The notes below the pieces were generated by a model that made no database searches, was not told where the DNA came from, and worked only from the letters and a program-made list of their open reading frames with translations. Position numbers and translations under genes: made by a program. Of a DNA stretch of 64,000 bases, positions 25,874 to 33,936 are shown piece by piece (position 1 is the stretch's first letter; each line of letters opens with the position of its first letter). Origin of the DNA: Lachnospiraceae bacterium (GTDB lineage: Bacteria > Bacillota > Clostridia > Lachnospirales > Lachnospiraceae); assembly GCA_015056905.1 (NCBI GenBank), contig SVFI01000009.1, positions 43,839 to 107,838 on the forward strand. The letters run 5' to 3'.

Positions 25874-26827
25874 TCAGATAACATTCCTTTTCCTGTAATA
25901 TATAAAATCAATACCAAGCAATATAAGCAGCGGAATCACAAACCAATAATACGTATCCGAATAGCCTTCCAGCGTATCTCTCTCAGCAATCTTCGGTGCC
26001 GATTCAATTCCCTGTTTTACCTGTTGAAGACACCTATCAATCTCCGATTGCTCTTTCATATGGACATAATCCAGACCGAGATTGTCAGCAATGCTCCGGA
26101 GGTTGTCCTCATCTATCTTGGAAACTGCATTCTGTTCCTCAAAATCGTCATCATAATATGTGATGTACTCCGGCGCATCTTCCGAACCGATAAATGCAAC
26201 CGCCCGCATCGGACCTCCGCGCTCCGTGCCATAACCGAGCACTGCTCCCGCATCAATATATTTGTCTATTCCGGATACATTTTTTAGAGACTCATCACTC
26301 GTAATCTCGCCATCACTGATAAAGAAAACAACCTGATAGTTATCCCGCGCATCATCCAAAATATCAGGAAGCTCTTTTAAAACATTGTTCAGCGAAGTTC
26401 CTGTCGCATACAGCGTCGCCTGCCCCTTCAGAGAATCCATCGCCTGCTCCGTAATCGACACATCCGTGGTATACGGCGTCAGCGACTGCACGGAATTCCC
26501 AAAAGAAACCACCGAATAGGAAGCTCCGGGTAACTGTTCCAGAATGTATCCGCAATCTTCCCTGACCGCATCCATTCTGCGCCCTGAACCATTGTAATCC
26601 TCCGCAAACATACTGATAGTGTTATCCACGACAAACAAAATATCTGCCTCGGCCATCACTGTCTGTGCCTCACCGTTTCCTACCATAACCCTCAGATTGA
26701 TAACAAAAAGCAATGCAATAATGAAAATCTGCCTTATGTAATTAAACGTTCCTTTTCTCTTCATGAAAAGAAACACGATACACAAAATCCCCATCAACCA
26801 GACAGGAATGATCGGATTGATTATCAT
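25874..26827 (-). CDS. VWA-domain membrane protein, BatB-like
   Basis: A 317-residue protein with two N-terminal transmembrane helices, a VWA domain (~75-270) and a C-terminal transmembrane helix (YYWFVIPLLILLGIDFIYY). The MIDAS start reads FVVDNTISMF; the second position of DxSxS is Thr here, which may still ligate metal. Its start overlaps the stop of the preceding VWA gene as ATGA, so the pair are translationally coupled. The topology puts the VWA domain on the outer face or in loop form as in BatA/BatB. Confidence 0.85.
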   Translation of the reverse strand: MIINPIIPVWLMGILCIVFLFMKRKGTFNYIRQIFIIALLFVINLRVMVGNGEAQTVMAEADILFVVDNTISMFAEDYNGSGRRMDAVREDCGYILEQLPGASYSVVSFGNSVQSLTPYTTDVSITEQAMDSLKGQATLYATGTSLNNVLKELPDILDDARDNYQVVFFISDGEITSDESLKNVSGIDKYIDAGAVLGYGTERGGPMRAVAFIGSEDAPEYITYYDDDFEEQNAVSKIDEDNLRSIADNLGLDYVHMKEQSEIDRCLQQVKQGIESAPKIAERDTLEGYSDTYYWFVIPLLILLGIDFIYYRKRNVI

Positions 26828-27831
26828 AACCTAACCTTTCTACTGCAAATAAAATACACTCCCATAAATACAAGCATACAAATGAACGCCGCCTGCGGTT
26901 TGTCGATTACAAGTGTTTTGACATCCTCCATGACCGAAGTGTCTGTCAAACGAATATCTTCAAGAAGTTTGTCAAAAACCTTCGTCGAAGTTACCTGATA
27001 GTAACCTCCTCCCGTACTCTCCACCGCACTTTTAAACGCTGCTCCGTCCGCAACATTTTCCGGAACGACACCATACACTCTCACGTCATTTTTCGCACAA
27101 AGTGATGTCGCCTCGTCCAGCGTGACAAAAGGTGTTCCGTTCAATTCGTTGTCCGTCGTAAAAATAATCAGTCTGGAGCGTTCATCATTTTCCTTTAAAT
27201 CCGGAAAATTATAAAGACATGATGCAAGCCCATCACCGATAAAGGAACTTCCATAATCTGAAAGCGTTCCCATATGCTTGTAATAATATGTAATTTTCTC
27301 GCCGTCGACATATGCCAGCTCTTCCGGAATTTCACCGAGACTGTTTCTGAATGACATTTCAAGTTTATCAAGTGATTTCAGCACATAGTCATAATCATTC
27401 GTCAGCGGAACAAGCAGCGCTGCCTGACCATTAAAAATCGTAATCCCAAAGCGTTCTCCATCGAGCTCTTTCACGACTTTTTTTAGTTCTCTGCAAATAT
27501 CGAGATTCAGTTCGTCAACAGAATTGGAAACATCGATACACAAAAAGATATCACGGTTATGAAGCTGCGGATGAATTGTCTGCATCTTGGCCGGTCTTGC
27601 AAGAAGCACAATTCCCGCAATAATCGAAAGCCATAAACCCACCAGCGCCATCATGCGAAAAACCTTGTATTTTCGCCGGAGTTTTTTATAATATTCAGTT
27701 CCCTCAAGAAAGCCTGCATTTGCCACCTTGTTACCCTCGACAAACTCCTGCTTTTTCTTCTTTCTAAAAAAAAGCAATACAATCGCCGCCGGTATTCCGA
27801 GATAGAGCGCAAGCGGAAAAGCTAAATCCAT
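26824..27831 (-). CDS. VWA-domain membrane protein, BatA-like
   Basis: A 335-residue protein with two N-terminal hydrophobic segments, a VWA domain with intact MIDAS (FLCIDVSNSVDE, near residue 100) and a C-terminal transmembrane helix (FICMLVFMGVYFIC). It is a standard BatA-like layout (Bat genes are named for aerotolerance in Bacteroides). VWA proteins next to MoxR are thought to act in assembling or activating membrane or secreted complexes. It overlaps both neighbours by a few bases. Confidence 0.87.
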   Translation of the reverse strand: MDLAFPLALYLGIPAAIVLLFFRKKKKQEFVEGNKVANAGFLEGTEYYKKLRRKYKVFRMMALVGLWLSIIAGIVLLARPAKMQTIHPQLHNRDIFLCIDVSNSVDELNLDICRELKKVVKELDGERFGITIFNGQAALLVPLTNDYDYVLKSLDKLEMSFRNSLGEIPEELAYVDGEKITYYYKHMGTLSDYGSSFIGDGLASCLYNFPDLKENDERSRLIIFTTDNELNGTPFVTLDEATSLCAKNDVRVYGVVPENVADGAAFKSAVESTGGGYYQVTSTKVFDKLLEDIRLTDTSVMEDVKTLVIDKPQAAFICMLVFMGVYFICSRKVRL

Positions 27832-28292
27832 TCTCTTATTACCTTTCTTGCCTTATTCACCGTTTCCATAAACTCCGACTGGTTGTCCGAAGCAAACTCC
27901 GGATCATAGCATTCCTCAATCAGCGCAGTAAGCTGTGGCATATTAACTGCGCGAATCTCCTGCAACGTATAATTCTGCACCTTAATTCCCGTCATCTCAA
28001 ACACAAACTGTCGCACGGTTTTGCTTAGTTTCTGATAAGCCTGACGCTCGGAAATCTGCTGCGCTGTAAACTTTTGTACCAGTTCTGCCAGCATCCGGTC
28101 ATATTTCTCTTTCGTGCCCGGTGCCGGCCGCTGCGATACTGTCTGCACAGGTCCGGTAACCGGAACCTTTTTTTCACTCCTTTGACGCATCGCCCATAAA
28201 ATGAGTAAGGCAATACCCACAAGTGTTATTGCAACGAGCAAAAATATCGGTGCATATGAATAATTATCCTGTAATTCAACGGTTACCTGCAT
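27822..28292 (-). CDS. DUF4381-like membrane protein
   Basis: A 156-residue protein with one transmembrane helix near residues 15-36 and a helical cytoplasmic domain (KEKYDRMLAELVQKF, ERQAYQKLSKTVRQFVFEMTG) of the kind found between DUF58 and VWA genes in MoxR clusters. It overlaps the DUF58 gene by 17 bases and the BatA-like gene by 10. The family assignment rests mainly on position and helix pattern; no catalytic residues are expected. Confidence 0.65.
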   Translation of the reverse strand: MQVTVELQDNYSYAPIFLLVAITLVGIALLILWAMRQRSEKKVPVTGPVQTVSQRPAPGTKEKYDRMLAELVQKFTAQQISERQAYQKLSKTVRQFVFEMTGIKVQNYTLQEIRAVNMPQLTALIEECYDPEFASDNQSEFMETVNKARKVIREWI

Positions 28293-29148
28293 ATCTATGC
28301 CTCTCCAACAATTCTATTATCTTATCTCCCAATTCATCTTCACTATCGACATGTGTGCAGACAATTTGGTACTTGGCCAGTTTTTTCTCATTTTCTTCGA
28401 GGACTCTCTCTCTCGTTTCCTGCTCTATCTTCTGTAACTTTTTATCCCCGGATATAAATTCCGGAAGATAGGTTGTTCTCTCAATATCGTACGCCTTTCC
28501 TCCTGTAAGTTTCGCATCACTGATACTGACAAAAAGCACATCATTCACCCCGGCCAATTTCTTTAACATATCCTCACTGATACCATGAATTCCTGCCATA
28601 TCTGTGATGACCAGAACAATCATCTTTTTGTTGATGTTTTTTACAATGTAGGACAAGCTTTTCTCTAAGTCATCGTTACCCCCGGCTAACTCCTGCCTGT
28701 CATACATCGTAAGGATATGTTCCAGATGATTCAGTCCCGCTCGAAGAGGATAATAATTTACCTTACCTTCCGAACAGTATATTGCCCCGATCTGGTCGCC
28801 GTTTTTTCCTGCAAGATAGCCCAAAGTACCTCCTGCATAGAGAGCGACTTCCTTCTTGTTCTGTCCCGACTCAGAGTCCGCACTCATCTTTTTCCCCGCA
28901 TCAAAAACAAGCAGAACATTGTGTTTTCGCTCCGCGATATAGCGTTTGACAAGTATGTTCCTGCTCCGGGAAGACGCTTTCCAGTCGATATCCCTTATAT
29001 TGTCACCCGGGATATATTCCCTTAAGTTTTCAAAATCAAATCCATTGCCGGAATAAATTGATTTATACGAACCATCGAAAAGGGAACTTGTTTTTTTACT
29101 TGCATGAATATTCACTTTTGCCCTGATTTTGGTAATATATTTCATCAT
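28276..29148 (-). CDS. DUF58 domain protein
   Basis: A 290-residue protein with the DUF58 core: FDFENLREYIPGDNIRDIDW followed by SSRSRNILVKRY, then a VWA-like fold (VLLVFDAGKKMSAD). Unlike many DUF58 proteins it has no N-terminal transmembrane pair. Such proteins accompany MoxR ATPases and VWA proteins in nearly all phyla and are presumed to bridge them. Its ATG overlaps the MoxR stop by four bases. Confidence 0.9.
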   Translation of the reverse strand: MMKYITKIRAKVNIHASKKTSSLFDGSYKSIYSGNGFDFENLREYIPGDNIRDIDWKASSRSRNILVKRYIAERKHNVLLVFDAGKKMSADSESGQNKKEVALYAGGTLGYLAGKNGDQIGAIYCSEGKVNYYPLRAGLNHLEHILTMYDRQELAGGNDDLEKSLSYIVKNINKKMIVLVITDMAGIHGISEDMLKKLAGVNDVLFVSISDAKLTGGKAYDIERTTYLPEFISGDKKLQKIEQETRERVLEENEKKLAKYQIVCTHVDSEDELGDKIIELLERHRYAGNR

Positions 29149-30134
29149 GGCGTCGGTATCGCTCCTATGATTGCTTCGATAATTTTTTCTTCACTCACTC
29201 CATCTGCAACCGCTGCGTAATTCAGCGCAATTCTATGTCTCAAAACGCTGTGGACCATCGCTTTTACATCCTCCGGCACCACGTAATCTCTCCCTGAAAG
29301 AATTGCGATAGCCTTGGCTACCTCCATAAGAGCAATCGCACCTCGGGTGCTGGCGCCGAGCGTGATATACTGCGCAAGTCCCGGTCCTATGTATTTTTCC
29401 GGATAACGCGTTGCATTCACAATCTCTACAATATATCTTTTAATCGAGTCATCCAGATAAACTTTTTTCACCAGTTCCTGCAAGAAACGCACATCTTCAA
29501 TGCTCGCCACAGCCTGTGCTGTTGCAAACACCTGACTTTCGATACGGTTTAAAATTTCCATCTCCTCTTCCGCGGACGGATAGATGAGTTTTTCTTTCAT
29601 TAAAAATCGGTCAAGCTGAGCCTCCGCGAGCAGATAAGTTCCCTCCTGCTCAATCGGATTCTGCGTCGCAATCACGGTAAACACCTCCGGCATTTGATAC
29701 ATTTCTCCGCCGATGGTTACCTGGTGCTCCTGCATCACTTCAAGCATCGCACTCTGCGTCTTGGCGCTGGAACGGTTAATTTCATCAAGGAGAACAAAGT
29801 TCGCGTAAACCGGTCCTAGTTTCGTCTCAAACGAATTGGTCGAATAGTTCAAAATCTGTGTTCCGGTAATATCACTCGGAAGCAAATCCGGCGTACACTG
29901 AATTCTGGAAAACGAACCGTTTACCGCCTCCGTCATCGTCTTGGCCGCCGTTGTCTTCGCAAGTCCCGGAACCGACTCCAGCAAAATATGCCCGTTACAC
30001 ATGATGGAAACTAGAAGTGACGTGCAAAGTCTGTTCTGTCCCACCATTTTTGTGAAATAATAACCGCGGATATTACGCGCAATCTCCACCGCTTTATCGA
30101 CATCCTGTTTGCTGATGCTTGTATAATTTTCCAT
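29145..30134 (-). CDS. MoxR-family AAA+ ATPase
   Basis: A 329-residue AAA+ protein with Walker A VPGLAKTT, Walker B VLLDEINRS, sensor FTVIATQNP and the C-terminal lid with ARG finger region. MoxR ATPases act as chaperones that insert metals or assemble complexes together with VWA proteins. The first gene of an eight-gene operon ending at the kinase (22186). The start follows AAAAGGAGAA. The full AAA+ motif set supports an active enzyme. Confidence 0.94.
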   Translation of the reverse strand: MENYTSISKQDVDKAVEIARNIRGYYFTKMVGQNRLCTSLLVSIMCNGHILLESVPGLAKTTAAKTMTEAVNGSFSRIQCTPDLLPSDITGTQILNYSTNSFETKLGPVYANFVLLDEINRSSAKTQSAMLEVMQEHQVTIGGEMYQMPEVFTVIATQNPIEQEGTYLLAEAQLDRFLMKEKLIYPSAEEEMEILNRIESQVFATAQAVASIEDVRFLQELVKKVYLDDSIKRYIVEIVNATRYPEKYIGPGLAQYITLGASTRGAIALMEVAKAIAILSGRDYVVPEDVKAMVHSVLRHRIALNYAAVADGVSEEKIIEAIIGAIPTP

Positions 30135-30242
30135 GTTGAATTCTCCTTTTGTATAAAAAGATAATTTTGTTTTCGTTTTTTAACTGCTTTTAGTGTATAC
30201 TTTGTAAGAAAATTCGTCCAGTTATATTTCAGTACACACCTA

Positions 30243-30284
30243 AAAACCTCTCATCAAGCTGCTGCGCTCTGACAAGAGGTTTTC
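30243..30284 (-). terminator. Terminator after the lipoprotein gene
   Basis: AAAACCTCT (30243-30251) pairs with AGAGGTTTT (30275-30283) around a 23-base loop. It lies just past the stop at 30303 on the minus strand, with AAAACC giving a T-rich exit on that strand. Confidence 0.65.
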
Positions 30285-30302
30285 CATTTCTTTCCATATT
30301 TA

Positions 30303-31295
30303 TTATTTTTCTGTAAATTCTTCCGCTTTTTGCTCCATAACTCCGGAACCAAAATCAGTTGTCGCACACGTATAACCATCATCCACAAACCCGGAAATCG
30401 TGGATGATAAACTAATATAATCTGCGTATCCTCCCGATGTTAAGCCAAGTCTCTGTAATGTATAGGAACTTGCCATATCATAGTTTACAATCAGATAGAG
30501 GCGCATTCCACCTTCCAATTTCTGTCCACCGCTTACAAGTCCGTCCAAATCCGCGTACTCATGATTGAACTGCGCAAGTATCTTATTCGCCTCTTCCTCT
30601 GTAATCTCGACTCCTTCATCTGAAAGGAAGTACTCATCCAAAGAAATCTTGATCGCATCATAATTTGAGATCAAGTACATATTTTGGCTGCCGTCATCAT
30701 CCATTTTACATGTCGTCATTTCCCACATAATACAATTATAAAATCCACCGGTCAATGCCTGCATAAACTCCTCACTATGGCTTTCATGCAAATCATTGTT
30801 CGAGCCCGTGCGAATTTTTACCTCAAGTTCTACCGGTTCGCCTCCCGTATTTAATGCTTCCATCATCCATCCAGGCATATCTGCAAAAACATCTCCGCCT
30901 TCTGCAATAGCATTTCCCATTGCTTCATTAAGTGCATTTGTAAAGTCCACCGTCTTGATGGTTGCTGTTGCGTAACCATCATCCGTGTAGGAATCATCTG
31001 TAAATGTAATCTCTGCTGTCTTTGTCAGCTCGTGAATTTTCTGGTAAACTTTCTGCATTGCCTCCGGATTCGTAGCAGCAACACCATTCATCATGTAAAC
31101 CATACGGCTGTCATGTTCCACATAAGAATTAAACGTCTCTGCATCTCCTGCAACGTAAGCATCCACGATATTTTGTGCCCTCTCTGCGTCTGTCAAATTC
31201 TGCATTACCGTCATCAATTTGTCACATCCTGTCAACGCAAATGCAAGAATTGCAGTCATTAATACAACCGCAAAAGCGTTGTTTGTTTTTTTCAT
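30303..31295 (-). CDS. Lipoprotein of unknown function
   Basis: A 330-residue protein with a lipoprotein signal peptide and lipobox LTGC at about residue 26. The mature part is acidic alpha/beta with a helix-rich N-terminal half (DAERAQNIVDAYVAGD) that resembles small cystatin-like domains common in Firmicute lipoproteins. A GYATATIKTVDF strand supports that reading. The start seven codons into the open frame is chosen for its GGAG site. It follows the EAL gene by only four bases, so the two are probably cotranscribed. Confidence 0.75.
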   Translation of the reverse strand: MKKTNNAFAVVLMTAILAFALTGCDKLMTVMQNLTDAERAQNIVDAYVAGDAETFNSYVEHDSRMVYMMNGVAATNPEAMQKVYQKIHELTKTAEITFTDDSYTDDGYATATIKTVDFTNALNEAMGNAIAEGGDVFADMPGWMMEALNTGGEPVELEVKIRTGSNNDLHESHSEEFMQALTGGFYNCIMWEMTTCKMDDDGSQNMYLISNYDAIKISLDEYFLSDEGVEITEEEANKILAQFNHEYADLDGLVSGGQKLEGGMRLYLIVNYDMASSYTLQRLGLTSGGYADYISLSSTISGFVDDGYTCATTDFGSGVMEQKAEEFTEK

Positions 31296-31299
31296 AATT

Positions 31300-32967
31300 T
31301 TATTCTCCAATCTCATATTTCCGCGCTACCATCTTACGCTCGAAATCATCATGCGGAATCGGACGGTCAAACAGGTAGCCTTGCACAACTTTACAATTCA
31401 TTTGTCGCAGATATTCCATCTGCCCGCGTGTCTCAACACCCTCTGCAACAACCCTCATATTGAGCTGCTTCGCCATATTGATGATATTGGAAAGGACGAT
31501 TCTGTCCGTTTCTTCCTGCGTGTCAATAAAACTCTTGTCAATCTTAAGTACATCAACCGGGAAGGAACGAAGAAGGTTGAGCGACGAATATCCGGTTCCG
31601 AAGTCATCAATCGACATTGAAACATTTCTCTTTTTCATCTCGTGCATGAAAGAAACGACCTCTTCCGTCTCCTCGTCATCGACCGTTTCCGTAAGTTCAA
31701 TTTCAATGTATTTGCTGTCCAGCTCATATTTTGCAAGCACCTTCATAATATCATCCGCAAGATTCGGATTGGAAAGGTTTTTACGCGAAAAATTCATGGA
31801 AATACAAACCGGCTCGATGCCTCTGTCAAGCCAATCCCTGATATCCATGCAAACCTGCTCAAACATATAAAAATCAAATTGACAAATCATACCGTTACGC
31901 TCGTAAATCGGGATAAATTCCGCCGGCGACACCATGCGCCCGTCCCTCTCCCAACGGACAAGTGCCTCCGCACCGACAATCGCATAGTTGTCCGTGTGCA
32001 CCTTCGGTTGATAATATGCTTTAAACTCGCGACGTTTGATTGCCCTGTCAAAATCTGTCACACATTTTTTCTCCGTATAAATCCGCTCTTTTATCTGCTC
32101 GGAAGAGAAAACAAACGGCTTCTTCTCAATATGTCGCGCCGTATGCAGCGCCACAGCACAATCGTCAATAATATGTCCGCCATCTTTTATGGAATCATCG
32201 ATTTCACACACCCCCGCAGTCGCACTGACAACTACCGTATATTCCTGATCACCGATGGTTCCGTACGTTCTAACCGCGGCAATTTGTTCCAAGAACTCAT
32301 AAGTGCGGGGCTTTTTCATCAGCGCCACAAAATTATCTCCGCCAAGCCGTGCGATACATTCTCCGTCCTGTAAAAATGTACGAAGCTCTTCTGCATATCT
32401 GTAAATAATCATGTCAGTCTCTTTGACGCCGAAACGCTTATTGACCAGGCTGAAATGCGACAAATTAAAATAAAAACCATTGTACTGTGTCAATTCCCCT
32501 GTACGGAATAATTCCTGCACATACGCCATAAAACCACGCGTATTCGGTAGACCGGTCAAAAGATCCGCCATACCCATCTGCTTGACAGCATTGATCATGC
32601 GGAATCTGCCAAAATGAACAAAAAGAACATTTAGGAAGGGGGTTAAACTTTCTTTTTCGTCATCAGACAACGTACCTTCTCCACTAAATCGGTATAGTTC
32701 AAAAATTGCGGTTCCTTTTTCACCCGTGTGGAATGTAATACTGTAAGCCGGCTGTGTTTCTACCTCACCGGTCGCCCGAAACAAAACATCTTCCCGGTTT
32801 TCACCTTTGCGCGTACTAAACGTAGGTGCAACAACGAACCGGCTTTTGAGTATTCCGATGCGATATTTTTCTGCGACCGGTGCAAACGCCTTCGCAATTC
32901 CTTCCATCGAGTCCTCCGTTGCCGTCATCTCTTGTATGAATTTATCCAACAATTGTTCTTTTTCCAT
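31300..32967 (-). CDS. Degenerate-GGDEF/EAL cyclic di-GMP phosphodiesterase
   Basis: A 555-residue cytoplasmic protein. An N-terminal sensor-like region (~1-125) precedes a GGDEF domain whose motif reads RLGGDNF, so diguanylate cyclase activity is unlikely. The C-terminal EAL domain (~295-545) keeps EALVRW, the MNFSRKNL segment, ELTETV, DDFGTGYSS and the catalytic KIDKSFI and AEGVET motifs, so c-di-GMP hydrolysis is expected. The GGDEF domain may sense GTP. GGAGGTG marks the start, 15 codons inside the open frame. It lies upstream of the lipoprotein gene in one transcript. Confidence 0.93.
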   Translation of the reverse strand: MEKEQLLDKFIQEMTATEDSMEGIAKAFAPVAEKYRIGILKSRFVVAPTFSTRKGENREDVLFRATGEVETQPAYSITFHTGEKGTAIFELYRFSGEGTLSDDEKESLTPFLNVLFVHFGRFRMINAVKQMGMADLLTGLPNTRGFMAYVQELFRTGELTQYNGFYFNLSHFSLVNKRFGVKETDMIIYRYAEELRTFLQDGECIARLGGDNFVALMKKPRTYEFLEQIAAVRTYGTIGDQEYTVVVSATAGVCEIDDSIKDGGHIIDDCAVALHTARHIEKKPFVFSSEQIKERIYTEKKCVTDFDRAIKRREFKAYYQPKVHTDNYAIVGAEALVRWERDGRMVSPAEFIPIYERNGMICQFDFYMFEQVCMDIRDWLDRGIEPVCISMNFSRKNLSNPNLADDIMKVLAKYELDSKYIEIELTETVDDEETEEVVSFMHEMKKRNVSMSIDDFGTGYSSLNLLRSFPVDVLKIDKSFIDTQEETDRIVLSNIINMAKQLNMRVVAEGVETRGQMEYLRQMNCKVVQGYLFDRPIPHDDFERKMVARKYEIGE

Positions 32968-33314
32968 CGCACACCTCCGAAAAAATTCAGATAAAACATA
33001 TATTGTTATCATATACTCTTTTTTATGTGATGTAAATCAGACAAACGGTCTATTTTTTCTACTTTCACTAAACCAGTAGTTGACACTTTTTCCTACCTAT
33101 TAAATCTTTTTCTTATTTAGTCGGCTAGTTTTTACGTACTCTACCCAACCTATCTTCTATTTTTAATGATTAGTCGGTCCATCCCCCCGACTTTTCCCTA
33201 ACAATTCAAAAATAGTCGGGAACTCAAAGTTTTGAGACCCCGACTAAATTATGTATTTTTTATCCCGGTCGGACAACTCCAAAGATTTCTCCCTCGAACC
33301 ACTTATGCTACTAC
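32968..33314. other. Intergenic region with a strong hairpin
   Basis: No gene is supported. TAGTCGGG (33213-33220) pairs with CCCGACTA (33239-33246), with CTCAAA/TTTGAG pairing inside. Several other GTCGG and CCGAC blocks occur. The hairpin may be the terminator of the membrane protein gene at 33315, or part of a small structured element; the same short motifs reappear at 58740-59090. Confidence 0.55.
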
Positions 33315-33746
33315 TCAAAAGCTGAACAAATTTGTAATTTTTTCGCTCAGTTTCTTCAATTTGTCAGACACACTATTAATGTTTTCAAGCGTCTCCTCCA
33401 GCTCCGCTGCGTCGATGGTTTCGACAATCTCACCGATCGCCTCCATATCCACTTCCTTAAACGCATCGTTGATGTGCTCAAAATCTACTTTCTCCATTGT
33501 TACATTGAATTTCTCAAGTGCATCGTTTACCAAATCCATGTCAATCTCAGCCACCTTGTCGGCAACAACCCGAACTTCACTCATAAACGCATTCATACGA
33601 ACAATTCCGATAACCAAAACCACAATTAAAATGAGCGAAAGCACCGATGAAACAATACTGAAAATCCGATTCATGTAAAGTGATTTTTTTAGTGCCTGCA
33701 TCTCATTAAAGAGTTCTCCCTGTAGTCTCATTTCATTTCCTTCCAT
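33315..33746 (-). CDS. Small membrane protein with coiled-coil tail
   Basis: A 143-residue protein with a short N-terminal cytoplasmic helix, one transmembrane helix (~residues 28-50) and an amphipathic, acidic tail with heptad-like repeats (EIDMDLVNDALEKFNVTMEK, VDMEAIGEIVETIDAAELEE). The tail has phage/apolipoprotein-like helical periodicity and could form a coiled coil outside the cell. GGGAGG lies six bases before the start. No known family; the function is open. Confidence 0.65.
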   Translation of the reverse strand: MEGNEMRLQGELFNEMQALKKSLYMNRIFSIVSSVLSLILIVVLVIGIVRMNAFMSEVRVVADKVAEIDMDLVNDALEKFNVTMEKVDFEHINDAFKEVDMEAIGEIVETIDAAELEETLENINSVSDKLKKLSEKITNLFSF

Positions 33747-33863
33747 TTTTATCCTCCCATAAACAACTTTTCTTCTATCTTATCACAATTCGATGTTCTT
33801 CGCCGCTATCTTTTTACGAAATCTTACATCATGTTCCGCAAATAAAATTGCGGCCGATATTCA

Positions 33864-33899
33864 AACAAAAAAAGGAACCATTTGTCGCCAAACAGTTCC
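33864..33899 (-). terminator. Terminator after the DUF2156-GNAT gene
   Basis: GGAAC (33874-33878) pairs with GTTCC (33895-33899), with TTTG/CAAA pairing inside, and seven A's at 33867-33873 give a T tract on the minus strand. It follows the stop at 33937. Confidence 0.75.
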
Positions 33900-33936
33900 A
33901 TTCCATACTTATAACCCCATATTAAACAGCAGAATT

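Noticed and set aside
31642..32373. Open frame of 243 codons on the plus strand
   Set aside because: Antisense to the EAL/GGDEF gene with no start signal.
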